Part shown: piece after piece, positions 34,601 through 46,230 of the stretch
How positions within the stretch are numbered: the first letter of the stretch is position 1
Layout of the letters: each line of letters opens with the position of its first letter
NCBI GenBank assembly: GCA_014058105.1
Contig: JACGCM010002684.1
Coordinates: forward strand, 868,001-932,000
Reading direction: 5' to 3'
DNA length: 64,000 nt
DNA from: Kingdonia uniflora
Lineage: Eukaryota; Streptophyta; Magnoliopsida; Ranunculales; Circaeasteraceae
Position numbers and translations under genes: made by a program
The notes under the pieces: model-generated
Told to the model about the DNA's origin: nothing
Seen by the model: the letters and a program-made list of their open reading frames with translations, nothing else
The model's database searches: none

Positions 34601-37600
34601 TCAGAAAAATGAATATTGACCAATAATCGACATAAAATACAGGATTGCAGATAAAGCACAGGTCTACACTCAACATGCTTATATGAGGCCGCTGGGAGTA
34701 GGTCTGTTTCTGCCATTTTCTACATTTCTAAGGATTTCTTAGCTATTGAAATCCGTTATACACCAGAATACCTTATGTTTGGTCTTTTAATTTTCTCACT
34801 GATGTTTCCCTTTGCCATCCTTTTTTCCTTTGCACTGTATAGCTGCTATGGTTTTGGGAATTGACGAAGAAACTGGACCTCTACTCTTTAAATGTGATCC
34901 AGCTGGACATTTTTTTGGTCACAAGGTACTTGTTTAAATTTTAATATTTACGCTGCAGCTGTTTATCTAGAACAGGTTTTATTGCTGTATATTTTTATAA
35001 TGAGCTTTTATTTTGTTTTACTTTCTTGTAAAACTTTATTTTGTTTGTTGATGTTCTAGATGAAGGCCTACTTATGTCAGTTAGAGAGAGGATTAGTAGC
35101 TAGACAGTTAAAGACATTTGGGTACTGTACTTAGGACTGGAAATTTAAGACAAAAATAATCAGAGGTATGAACAATGTGCTCAAAGGGAAAGGGGGTTGG
35201 AGGTTTGGGTAAGAGTGAGGGAAAGGGTGGAGGGATGTTATCTTGGTAACAACGACACGGATACGGGTGTCGGTGTCCGACACAGGTACGGGGTGCTGGA
35301 AGCGGCAGAAAATAGAAAAGTACCTTATATAGTATTGGACACGTCTGTCTGAGTGTCGGGGGTCAGACTCATTTTCTTTTTAAAAGGTGAAGTATCGCTG
35401 CTACCTAGATGTTATTGAAATTAAGAACTGCGAGAGGAGGTTGGGAAACTAGAGTGGTTAACAAGACTTGTTGGACCGTGGTTGCAGTGTTAGGTGAGGT
35501 ATTATGGGCATAAGTGGGTTCAGATTATGAGTAGATCTATTGGTTGGTAGAGGCAATATTGGGAGATGTAGGGAGGATATTTTTTGTTACCATCTTATCC
35601 CTGAGGAACGACATATCTGAGTTGTTTAATGTCTCTAGGACTAAGTCTAGACCTATTTCTGGCTTCAGTATTTGGACAGTTAGTGGGATTGGGGCTGTAA
35701 TCTCAGAAGGCGTGTTAAAGATTGCGAGATGGTTCTTATTGACCGTGAGATTGGAGCTGACCTCAATGGTTAAAAGAGCTTTTTCACAATGAAATGTTAA
35801 CTTGGCGCATACCTGTTCGTCACGTTCGCTCTTTCAAATGTCTCTCTAAATCCTTTTCTAGGCTGGTTATCATTGCTAAAATTTCACCCGAACATAATAT
35901 TGTTCTAGAAGTTGGATCTACTTGGTGTATGCTATATGTGCGAAAATATAGTGGAAATGTTAACTATTAAGTATTTGGAAGCGATTTAAACGAATTACAA
36001 TCTCTTTATTGAAGATTATCAACTTCTACAAGCTCTCTCTCTATAGGGTTCTTCCCTTTCTTTTCCCTTTCTCTAAAAACTGAACAACCAACCTTCTACT
36101 ACCCTAGGATCTCCCATTAGGAGATCTTCACCTCTCTCTACACTCCCAATCGAAATAGGAAACTATTAGAGTAATCCTATTTTAGAGGATTCTCTAGGAC
36201 AAAATAAAATAACATAAAATAAACTAAATTAGGAAATGACTTGGAGATCGGTCACGAAAGATGTATGCCTAGGTCGTGGTTGTGACGACCCACGACCTAT
36301 TAACTCTCCCCCTCTTTGAAGAATTACAAATTCAAGGAGAAGGAAGATCAACTGCTGTCACCTCCGTGTCCCCATACTCTCAAGTGCCTCATTCACATGA
36401 TCATGTAGCTGTCACCTCCGTGTCCCCATACTCTCAAGTGCCTCATTCACATGATCATGTAGCTGTTGAAAAATGAGTGTCATTACTTTCCGTGGGTTAG
36501 AACACTCACACCTCATATGTCATGTTTTCCCGCAGTTGTAACAACTAGTTGCACTAACAGTCTCTGCTGGCTTGGCCCCAACTGCTGGTGTAGTAGAAGT
36601 CGGTGTAGTGGTCACTGTAGTTGGTGCTGTAAAAGACGAATTTTAATTTCCTGAAGGCTTTAGCTTAGCCTCAACCCTACGAGCCATCTATACTATCTAT
36701 TATACTATCTATTATAAGGATTGTGGAGAAAATAAGATCATCTCATCCTGAATGCGTTTCGTAAGATCCAAACGAAAACAACTAACCATTTGCGCCTCTG
36801 ACTCTGATGCGACAACCCGAGATGACAATATATAAAAATCACTAGCGTAATCATTCACGGACTGGTTTTGAACCAGACGTAGGGTATGAAACTTATCAAA
36901 ACTCTCATCCTCGTAAGTATATAATCATGACCGCTGAATACCTGTAACTGCTGAATATTTTCCCACAAATTTAATGCATATCTTGCCAGTTTCGTCTTGA
37001 CTAATGTCACTGCCCTTTGACCAGTTCACTTTTTGAATGCACACATCTTATCAACTCTATTTAGCCAATCTATAAATCCATCTTTCCCATCAAAATCTGG
37101 CACGTTAATCTTAAACCTTATAATTTTGATTTTGGAATGCATAAATAATGGTATTTGCGTACTGACTTTTTGAATTGCCCTGGTAGCCATACCAACCATA
37201 CCCCTGAGTGTCATATTGTGGTTGCTGTCCGTACCTAGTAACCCTAATACCCTGATTTGGCTAATAGTTGTCAGTGCGAGAACGTGTACCAAAATTATTT
37301 TGAGTATTAATACGACCTCGACCTCTCTTGTCATGGAAACCATATTTGTCCCCATATCCCCTCTACTCAGCATCATCAAATTGCTTGTTTTCAGCCGAAA
37401 ACCCCTGTCCATTGTCTCTGTAGAATATCGTCATGAATAACAAGCTCCTTGCAGAGGTGTAGGTGGCCCTGCGGTCGCGGAGGCGCATAAGGGGGTGCTC
37501 CTACTGATATATGCCCCCCCCCTCCCCAAATTTTGTTCTTGATGTCTCCAGTCGTCGCTAACATTCCCGGAGTACCCACCACACTATTTATGTCAATGTT

Positions 37601-40600
37601 ACGAAACCCTATACCTGAATCTCTGTACAGAACCTAAGAGTCAAGATCCCGTGAGGGAATGGTTGCTGTCAGCGCTGTTTGGGTTGTGTTGGCAACTAAT
37701 TGTGTTGTCGGCAGTCTACCCGTAACTGAGGGCTTTGTCAGCGTTGTAATTGTCGCCGTCACCGTTGCCTGTCGGATTGTAGAAGTAGTTGGAGGGCAAC
37801 GATTGTTGGTGTCGTCGATATGGTGAGGGCACGTCGATCTGTCGGTGTCTCTCCCCCACAGTTGCTTCAGTCGGGTTCGAATGGAGGATATGAGTCTGGC
37901 TCGTGTTATGCAAATGCGCCCCAGCAGTGGATGTACCCATGTATGTTGGTCATATATAGCATGCCACCCGTTGGCACGCCATGATGTAGCATACCCTGAT
38001 CGTTTCTTGGCGTGCCCTGCCCTACGCCCTCTTTGCCTTGTCCCGTCCTTGCCATGACTTGCCTTGATCATGGCATGCCCTGCCCGAAGCTCGCAGGCCT
38101 TCTCCCACACCCTCGGTGCCTAGCCCATACAGCGGCATGCTCGTGTCATTCCCCTCATGCCCTGCCCTTTTGTGGGCACGCCTGTGCTATACTGTGATGT
38201 TGGCATGCCATCTCGCTCACGTGATCTCCGGCGACGTTTTGGGTCTCCTTCTTTTGTTCCTCGGTCACCAGAATCGTGGGGAACCCCTCTTTCCCTTCAT
38301 GTTGCGCTTTTAACCCATTGCCAATGACGGGTTTGTCGCTCGGATTCGACGACATATGCCGGCGTCCTTGGGAATCAGCATACCTTTCAACGTCTCGTGA
38401 ATTCGCGAATTTATCGATGCTTTCCACCTCAATGTTCGGAATTGCAAAAAAATTGTAAAGATGGGTCATTTCCCCTTCCGAATCAAACCTCTGTACTTGA
38501 TTTTGGGGAAAGTTCGCCTCCTTCCCGCGTCCAACTACACGCAACAGCGTTGGATTCATGAGGTTGATGCCCGCATTTTTCCCATCACTCATAAAGGTGC
38601 TCATTGGAAGACCTCTGCCTCTCCCCCTCGTTGCACCTTTAACATTGTCCCCCACAACATCGGACAACGCTACTCTCGTTGGAATAGCCATCACTGCTAC
38701 CAACATAGCTTCAATTTGTTTTGTCATAAGCTTGTTGGAAGCCATTAACTCTTTCGTAGATTCCATAAGCATCGTCGTACTTTCCTCAACTAATTTCAAA
38801 CGCCCTCCTTGCATTAGTTTGATCGGTTTCTTCGGTGTTTTCTTACCCATCTCCGCTGAAAATAAATTTCTCCGCCAAAATCATTCTAGCTCTGGTACCA
38901 AGTTGTTAACTACTAAGTATGTGGAAGCGATTTAAACGAATAGCAATCTCTTTATTGAAGATTATCTACTACTACAAGCTCTATCTCTCTAGGGTTCTTC
39001 CCTTTCTCTAAAAACTCAACAACCAATCTTCTACTACCTTAGTTAGGATCTCTCATATATAGGAGATCTCCACTCTCTCTACACTCCCAATTGAAATAGA
39101 AAACTATTAGAGAAATCCTATTTTAGAGGATTCTCTAGGACAAAATAAAATAACATTAAATAAACTAAATTAGGAAATGACTTAGAGATCGGTCACGAAA
39201 GATGTGCACCTAGGTCGTGGTCGCGGTCGTGACAACTCACGACCTATTAGTGATTTGCCTTTGGAAGATGGTATTTTTTGATGTCTTTAGCAGACTCTTA
39301 AATGATTGTATTAGCAGGTATTTCAGAGGAAAGAATTTTTAGTTGCCTATTCCATCAGTGGGAATTGAAACCTTACTTCTCGGTTAGAGCAGAATTTTGA
39401 GGTAGTTTGTAAGTAGTTTGTGGCGCAATGCGAAGGTGTAATCTTAGAGATCTAGCAGCCTTTTCCGTGCTCTGGAGGTGATTGTTGGGCCTCTTTTTTG
39501 TTGGGTTTTTTTTTGTGTGGTGTTGTGTTCAAATTTGAAATTGACATTTGCCTTTTAATCAATGAAATTAAATTTACAAATGACAAAAATGAGAAAAAAT
39601 GGGTTAAAGGGTGGATTGCATCTGGTTGATACAATATTCGCTTTGTAGGTACCTTTAGCAGCTATTAATTAACAATCAGGGTAGAGCAGAAGGTACCCTC
39701 GAATGAAGTATAGGGTTGAAGAGGCACACTTAGTGGTAAAAAATTGTGAAACAGGGTCAAAACAATGGAACACTGGCATTCTCTAGTTTTTATATGCTAA
39801 AGGACCTGTTATGAATTTGGCATAAGGCACAATTATTAGAAGGGATTATTGTTTCCTAGATTGAAATTACAGTCCTTAGCGTGCAACTTAAGTCTCAATA
39901 TGCTAAAGGACCAATAACACAATTATTCATTGTTTCCTGAAATTACAGTCCTTAGCGTGCAACTTAAGTCCAATATGTGCCAAAACACAATCACTTCCTG
40001 AAAACCGAAGTTCAGGCGTTTGGTGGTGGCTTTTGCAACTGCAATCTCCAATGCCATGTTGGAGAACGCAAGGAAAATACTGTGTAATGCGGATGTCATA
40101 CCTGAAGCGGCTAGGCCGAAGCATTAGCAAAAGGACCCTGATGCTTGGTTTTCGTTTTAAAGGGCAAATTAATGAGTCTTTCCCAGAAATTACAGCTAGC
40201 CGTTCAGTACACATGTTCCTTGTGCACTTGCACATGACCCATTGTAGATGTAATTTTGAGCACATGTGTTGACCAATTATACTTATCACCTTTTGTTGGG
40301 TTCATATGCCAAAAATTCAAAATAATCGGTCATTTCTAGCCGATGGATCAATGTATTTGAAAAGTGTCCAAGTCCAAGATTCAAACATGAAAAGAGAAGT
40401 GTAATTGGTGATATACGGAATCCACTGTACCAAATAGTTGGTGGAGCAACATGCATAAAATCAACATTATTGGTGATTGTTGGACCTCACTTTTCAGCAG
40501 ATGTTGGATAGTCTTGGAGCTAGCGAAATTTTACAGATTTGATGTCAGCTATCGAAGCACGCCAAAAAAAATAGCTTTGTTGTCTAGCTCTTGCTCTTGC

Positions 40601-42612
40601 TGTGAAATGTTTTGCAACTTTGCTATTTTATCATTTCAAGTGGTAGTGAACGAAAAGACTTGTGCTCGTTTCAGTGGGTGTTCTCTTATTTTAGGATAAA
40701 ATTTGATGTGAGTTGCTGAAGAAAATACCAAATCTGAGTTAAAAATATTTTGTAAGGTGGTCAAGTTGCCATGTATCAGGCCGATTGGCCCTCCGAATAA
40801 TCACTCTTTTGATGGAACCATCCGTCACCAATCAGCATGATTGGCGGTTGATACCCATCAGACCTACATTTTAGCAAACTATATTGCTAAAAATCACATT
40901 AAAGAAGATATATATAGCTGGAGCTTATTTGCTCCGTAAAGCTAACCATTATGGCAAATATTTAGTTAATTTGTTTGGGCAAATTGCTTGTTATTAGAAT
41001 CTGATTCATATGTTAGGTAGTTATTTATTACTATTGGTGCTATGCTAAATGAGCTTCTTGCTTTGATACCTTCATTTATTAATTTACTTTATTTTCCCAG
41101 GCAACAAGTGCTGGCTTGAAGGAACAAGAAGCAATTAATTTCTTGGAGAAGAAAATGAAGAATCATCCTGCCTTCTCCTACGAGGAGACAGTACAGGTAA
41201 TTTTATTTTTAATCTTTGATGAACATTTTCTTTTATGTTGTGTTATAAGCAATAACTCTTAAGTGTACTTTCTTAACTCTTACCATTGTGTATATAAAAA
41301 TCTGATATGCGCAAATGCCATTATGGAGATTCTATGTACTAATGAACTTATTCTTCCTATCTACATATATAAGAGAGTTATTTTTACAATTCTTAACCTT
41401 CGGTAAATCTCTTCTCAACGTTTGTTCGTAAATTAACCTATCAACTCGATGATGGCTTCGATTTATCTAGCAACAATTTTCTTAAAAGGATGTGTTTGTC
41501 TTTTAATTATTGTATTTATTCCTAAATTTCTGAAGGCAGAGAAAGATGATGTAAAATTGAATAAATTGCTTTTGGGTACTTCAAGAATATGGTCTCTTAA
41601 GCCCTATATTAGGTGGTAATAATCACTTAATTTAAACGGATAAACAGCTATGAAATTAATGCCACTTGACTTGATTTTGTCGTTTTAGCTTAGATATCTT
41701 GCAAATTTATCCTAAAAATCAACAGTTTATTACCCACTAAGCGACATTGGAAATATTGGGTAAGTCCATTTTGGAGGTCTGAGACGATATCTTCAAGGCT
41801 AAAACCATAGGCTGGCTAGTCTCTAGCAGTATCAAACCCCTACATACAGATGTTTATAATTATGATATGCTTTGTGATTGATGACCATAGTTACGTTTTA
41901 TTATTTGTATATCTTATCCAATGTCTTCTTAACCTGTAGACTGCAATATCTGCCTTGCAATCAGTATTACAAGAGGATTTCAAACCCACTGAGATTGAGG
42001 TATTTTCCACTTTGATTATTCTCGTTTACCATTACTAGTGACTTCTGTAAGTAAGAGGTGGAGTGCATGCACTTTGTGATTATCGTTTGTTTTTATTCTG
42101 TTATGGAGATAATTTGCTTGTCTTTCTGTTTTTACTGCGTAGAATACTATCAAATTTCAAATCTTTAAAATGATATATCTCAATGGCAAAATAATGAGTA
42201 TGCTAAAAATTTAGGACAGTAACTCCTATACTTTTGAACTGAGTATTCTAAAAATTTCAAGTATTTTCCTCGGTTAATGGCAATATTTGCAATAGTGATA
42301 TGAAATGCATGCCTCTCATATCAAACGTATGAAACAACTTGCTTTCTCTTACAACCATTGGACCATTTCTGGATGTTATAGTTGGTATAGCTTAGCAGAA
42401 TCAAGACTTTGCTCGAGATTCTTTTTTATTTCATTGTCTGTTAGATTTTGTTTGATATTTGTTAGATAGATGGTAAGTTCGTTCGTACCTGCAATTCTGA
42501 CTGTTGTGGTATATTTCAGGTCGGGATTGTGAGGAAAGATAATCCAGCGTTCAGAGTGTTGTCAACGGAGGAGATAGATGAGCATTTGACTGCTATAAGC
42601 GAGCGCGACTGA
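31619..42612 (+). CDS. PAA: 20S proteasome subunit alpha type-6 (alpha1), nine exons
   Basis: Exons: 31619-31694, 31872-31966, 32060-32141, 32325-32421, 34643-34701, 34843-34925, 41101-41196, 41940-41999 and 42520-42612. All introns are GT-AG and the joined frame is 741 bp (246 residues), the usual length for plant PAA. The N-terminus holds the alpha-subunit signature ([20 protein letters not shown]), which gates the 20S core. Further conserved blocks are [78 protein letters not shown] and the C-terminus [13 protein letters not shown]. Alpha subunits lack the catalytic Thr and form the outer rings. There are no stops or frameshifts, so this looks functional. Intron 4 is 2.2 kb. Intron 6 is 6.2 kb and holds a retroelement. 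Confidence 0.97.
32422..34642 (+). other. Intron 4 of PAA
   Basis: 2.2 kb, AT-rich, GT-AG. I see no coding domain, LTR pair or terminal inverted repeat. The short frames at 33084-33266 and 33392-33658 have no recognisable similarity. Confidence 0.85.
35958..36302 (-). repeat. 3' LTR of the gag-only element
   Basis: 345 bp on the left of the element, ending near CACGACCTATTA. It is followed at 36303-36320 by the complement of the polypurine tract. Confidence 0.85.
36354..36461. repeat. 54-bp perfect tandem duplication
   Basis: Two identical 54-bp copies begin GCTGTCACCTCCGTGTCCCC at 36354 and 36408. 54 is divisible by 3, so the duplication preserves any frame. It lies between the Gag zinc knuckle and the 3' LTR of the intron 6 element. 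Confidence 0.95.
36408..38850 (-). pseudogene. Gag pseudogene of the intron 6 element
   Basis: Starts at 38850 with a Lys/Met-rich helix ([19 protein letters not shown], then [20 protein letters not shown]). A 300-bp GC-rich low-complexity insert near 37920-38230 interrupts it. The gag core is visible at 37026-37150 ([20 protein letters not shown]) and continues out of frame to about 36730 ([18 protein letters not shown]). A CCHC knuckle lies near 36495-36545: CYNCGKT-stop-HMRCEC fits C-x2-C-x4-H-x4-C if the TGA is read through. Stops and frameshifts make it non-functional. Confidence 0.8.
37920..38230. repeat. GC-rich degenerate repeat inside the gag-only element
   Basis: Many imperfect copies of GCATGCC and CCCTGCCC-type phrases appear (GGCATGCCCTGCCC, GGCGTGCCCTGCCC, TCATGCCCTGCCC). 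Its GC content is far above its surroundings. Long frames read through it on both strands (37634-38110 minus and 38012-38197 plus) because of composition; they carry no domain. Confidence 0.6.
38904..39249 (-). repeat. 5' LTR of the gag-only element
   Basis: 346 bp on the right, next to the primer-binding site at 38888-38900. It has small indels against its partner, for example an extra TCGCGG-type insertion near 39220. Confidence 0.85.
39861..39980. repeat. Tandem duplication in intron 6, about 77-bp period
   Basis: TGAAATTACAGTCCTTAGCG followed by TGCAACTTAAGTC occurs at 39862 and again at about 39938, each preceded by an ATTGTTTCCT-type phrase. Confidence 0.85.
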
Positions 42613-42877
42613 GGAAGCTATTCTTGAAACTATTGCAGTTTCTTCTGTGCTTCTGCTTTATTGGGAGACACCACTTTGTGTTGCCTTTTAATTTTCTCCT
42701 GCAACTCTATTAGAAAATTACGCTGCTACTGAACATTGTGCAAAAGAAATTGCTTGTAATTGGAATTATTGTACTCTTATCGTTATCAGTACTGTCATTG
42801 TACTCATTGTTGAACAACAATGACAACTCTTTGCTTTTATGAAAACAACATATTGGATGAGTCAATTTTTGAATTAC
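42613..42877 (+). other. PAA 3' flank and probable 3' UTR
   Basis: Non-coding T-rich sequence between the PAA stop and the hAT target duplication. It holds no canonical AATAAA. Likely polyadenylation lies within the TTGTAATTGGAATTATTGTA stretch near 42752-42771, but this is not determined. Confidence 0.5.
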
Positions 42878-43185
42878 TGTAAAACAAGGGCTGTTAATGG
42901 ATCGAATTCGGACCAGATCTGCTAAAATCCGAATTCGGGACATATCTGCTACAATCCGAATCCAATTTGAAATTTTTATGATTAAATCCAAATCCGATCC
43001 AATCTGAAATTATTTTTGGAGCTTCGAATCCAATATGACTATAATTTAATTTGATAAATAAAAATGTGGATTCAAAGGCTTAAACCTATGAAAAACTAAG
43101 TATAATTTAGCCGCAAAGCTAAATATGTTATAATTTGTTTTTTAATTGTTGTAAAACATTAACATTGATAAAATATAAACATATA

Positions 43186-43406
43186 TGTTAGGAATTGGGT
43201 CCAGGGTGTTCTATTGGATTCTTAACAAGTTCATAGGCCTTTAGGGTTTATGGGGAAAGTTTGAGTAGGTTTCGTAACCTATATTGTAGGGTTATCTGTT
43301 TTGTAGTACGTACAGAGAAACAATATTCAATTAATAAGAAATCTTCTTCTCTCTCAATTGTTCTCAATATAAAATTGTTAAGCTAGATTCTATTATTCCT
43401 CAACAC
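43186..43406 (+). repeat. 5' LTR of the 7.3-kb copia element
   Basis: 221 bp, TGTTAGGAATTG...TTCCTCAACA. It is followed by CGTTATCAACACGTAAGC, a probable but atypical primer-binding site. Confidence 0.85.
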
Positions 43407-43819
43407 GTTATCAACACGTAAGCTAGTGGATCAAGAGGAGAAGAAAGAACTCTCCAATCAGCGTTTTCAGGGAATTCCTGCATTCAAAAGAAGTATTTTA
43501 AATATTTTATACTTTCGAATTTAGATTCAATTTCTCTATAATCTATGATTTATGTTATCCAAATATGAATTAGAAGTATTTTCCCCTATTTTTTCGAATT
43601 AAAATAGCCAATTTTGGTTTTTTTTACCCTTGATTAAGGGCTGTTTTAAAACTAAAATTTCTTTATCTCTGGACATCAGATAAAGGCGAGACCAATTTTG
43701 TTTGGTAGCCTATCCCATAAGCTTCCAACGGTATATGACACATCTCAGGAAGATGTCCCAATCGTCGGGAAAGTAATATTGAAACTATGTATTTTCACAG
43801 CCAAAAACAACGTTTTTAG

Positions 43820-44240
43820 GTCAAATGACGTCAGCAAATACAAAATATTATTAATTTTAATTATTTTATAATTATCTGTTGATGACGTCATCATTATCCT
43901 GTGCTGATGTCAGCAGTGACACGTATCGAGAACACGTGGCATCCTGACGTTGCAGTGGGGTTCACAGTGCTGACGTCAGAAGTGACACGTCTCAAGGACA
44001 CATGGCATGCTGACGTGGTAGAGAATGTGGCATGCAAATGTGATGACACGTAACAGTCACCGGACGACCACCAGACCGGTCACCGGTGTGGCATGTGGCA
44101 GGCACGTGTGGGGCAAGTGTGATAGACACGTGTGGGACAGATGTGCAGATCGTTTGACCGGGTCAAACCGGTCAACCCGGTCCAGGCCTTGACCCAGATA
44201 GAGTCAGACTGGTCCAGGACCGGTTTAGACACTGAATTGC
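43820..44240. promoter_or_regulatory. Cluster of TGACGTCA and ACGTG motifs in the copia leader
   Basis: Within 430 bp there are repeated TGACGTCA-type or TGATGTCAGC phrases (43826, 43882, 43901, 43973), many CACGTGG/CACGTGT/GACACGT phrases (43919-44130), and then GACCGG/CCGGTC inverted phrases (44060-44230). TGACGTCA and CACGTG are bZIP-binding motifs in plants. Whether they act here is not shown. Confidence 0.45.
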
Positions 44241-45335
44241 CCAATTTTTGGTCAAATTGAGTCCAATATTTTTTAAAAATTTCATCTTAACTGGACCTAC
44301 CCCGTGGGGGACCCATTTATAAAAAAAATTATGAAAAAAAATTTTAATTTTTTTTTGGGAATAGGTGTCTTGTATAGGAAAATTGACTCACTTATATAGG
44401 ATTAAGTAAATTGATTAATACCTATTTAAGTATCTTACGATAACTAATAGGATATTAATGGTATGCCCTTAGGATACTAATTATCATGATCAGGGGATCA
44501 CAGATAATACGAAACCAAGACTAATTTAGAATATGACTAGGAGTCATATCTAAATCACACTTAATTATCAAAGACAAATAATTAGAGCTCAATTGGGAAT
44601 TGACTTAGTCTTATTTCTAAAAACTTGATATCTGAAAAACCAATTTTTTGTATCTAGGTGCAATTGGATGTTCCATGATAACATTTAGAGGTATATAAGC
44701 ACTGATAGCAACCTATAGTACCCTAGAATGTTAGTTCAAAGACATGCATAATCAACTTATCTTGTGAACCCAGTAGACTTCGGTGTGACCACTTGTCAGC
44801 TAATCATCTAATACCCCTCATATTCGTAGCAAATAAGGTTATTTGGCTAGAATATACAGACCTACATAGAACTTGAAGGCTCAGAACACCCTAGTTCTCA
44901 GAAGAAGGAACGCAACATCTAGTGGTTTTGAATAGCTGTCTTGGCTAAAACTCTCTTAAAATATACTTTAAGGTTAAGATCACTATTTTACGGGGTAAAA
45001 TTGAGATTTAACGCTTAACAGGATAAGAACAAGGTTCACCTATAAGTAATTATTGTGAATCACTGACTTGAATATTATGAATTGCATTTAGTAATGATTG
45101 CAAATCGTGTACTTAAATAGGATTTTATAAGGAGCGCACACATCTGGTAGTTTTGAATATCAATATTGGCTAAGATTCTATTAAAACGCGTATCTAACAT
45201 TAAGATAGTCATTTTACGAGGTAAAATTGGGGTTTAATTATTATAAAAGAATTTCATGAGTTTTAGAATATGAACATGGTTCAACTATAATATGATTAGG
45301 AATCATTTATTTATCATTATTATAAATACTATAAT

Positions 45336-46230
45336 TTGTCTTTAATGCATTTGAAATGTTTATCAAGAATTGTCACTAATTGTAATATATATTTTGCATT
45401 ATCGATGTCTGCCAGCCCACGTTACGATTACGAACCATTGCGGCTTGATAGTTTCTACTACCTTTCTTGGTGTACGGACATAAAACTCCATCTACAAACA
45501 ATGAACGTCTCAAAGTCGATTGTTGCAGATAACAACACCGTCTCTAAACCACTCAGGGCACATGCCATTTTGGCTATGCGCGCCCACCTCAGCTAGAGCT
45601 GAGATTGAGCATATCTGTTACAGAGATCTATATGAGTTATGGACAAGCTTAGAAGAACGTTTTGGTCTACAACAGGCCCTAACCAACTATAAGAACCGTA
45701 ACCGTTGGAATAACTTGAGGTTATGTGACTTCAAGACTGTAGCTGGCAATAACTCAGTACTACAGATGATTGTTTCAACAAGGAGGCTCAATAACGATTA
45801 TGTCTTCGCGGAAGAGGTTTTGCAAAAGACTTTTTCCATATTTCTACATTCACAGGCTGCTCTCAGGGAACAGTATGCGAAAATAGAATTTAGTAGTCCT
45901 GAAGATCTGGTCCAACTCTTGCTCACTATAGAATAAGAAGGCAAATTTGTTTTTAGGAAAAACAAGAGGTTCCCCCTACGAGGAAGAAACCAGTTGTACA
46001 GAAGATTTTATCTCATGACAAAGACAACCACGAACGGGGTTCTGGAAGTGGGAATGCGACTGAAGGTGGAAATCGGGGATTCCTGGGCCCTCAGATGCAC
46101 AGTATATTTAAAAAGGCTGGTAAACCACAGACACCAAAGAAGACCAAAAAGCCAGATTTAGATTCTCCTTGCTTGAGATGTGGGGTAACTGGACACTGGG
46201 TACGAGACTGTAAGACACCGTAGGTGCCTA
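45336..46230 (+). pseudogene. Copia gag with CCHC zinc knuckle
   Basis: The first frame (from MSLMHLK, with a better start at MSASPRYDYEPLRLDSF near 45405) has the copia N-terminal pattern YYLSWCTDIKLHL. After a frameshift at about 45590 the UBN2-like region follows: DLYELWTSLEERFG, DFKTVAGNNSVLQMIVSTRR and EEVLQKTFSIFLHS (45600-45936). The knuckle CLRCGVTGHWVRDC (46170-46211) is a perfect C-x2-C-x4-H-x4-C. Stops lie between. The family is clear; the product is not functional. Confidence 0.88.

Larger units (their letters stand above)
35958..39249 (-). mobile_element. Gag-only, non-autonomous Ty3/gypsy-like LTR element in PAA intron 6
   Basis: LTRs lie at 35958-36302 and 38904-39249 (345/346 bp, over 90 percent alike by eye, starting TGTTAACTAyTAAG). 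The minus strand inside the right LTR reads TTGGTACCAGAGC, an initiator-Met-like primer site. Next to the left LTR it reads AAAGAGGGGGAGAG, a polypurine tract. The orientation is therefore opposite to PAA. The internal 2.6 kb encodes only Gag remnants; protease, RT and integrase are absent. Clean target duplications were not found. Confidence 0.85.
34926..41100 (+). other. Intron 6 of PAA, 6.2 kb, with retroelement insertion
   Basis: Donor GGTACTTG after 34925 and acceptor TTTTCCCAG before 41101. It contains a 3.3-kb gag-only element at 35958-39249. Outside it, 34926-35957 and 39250-41100 show no recognisable coding. A G-rich stretch lies at 35190-35300 and a short tandem duplication near 39861-39980. 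Confidence 0.9.

Noticed and set aside
37634..38197. Open frames on both strands ([14 protein letters not shown] and [13 protein letters not shown])
   Set aside because: Both are produced by the GC-rich repeat. No heptad, domain or splice support.
35958..39249. Target-site duplication for the intron 6 element
   Set aside because: Flanks GGAAA and GTGAT do not match. An AGTG phrase near both sides does not abut the LTRs, so no duplication is claimed.
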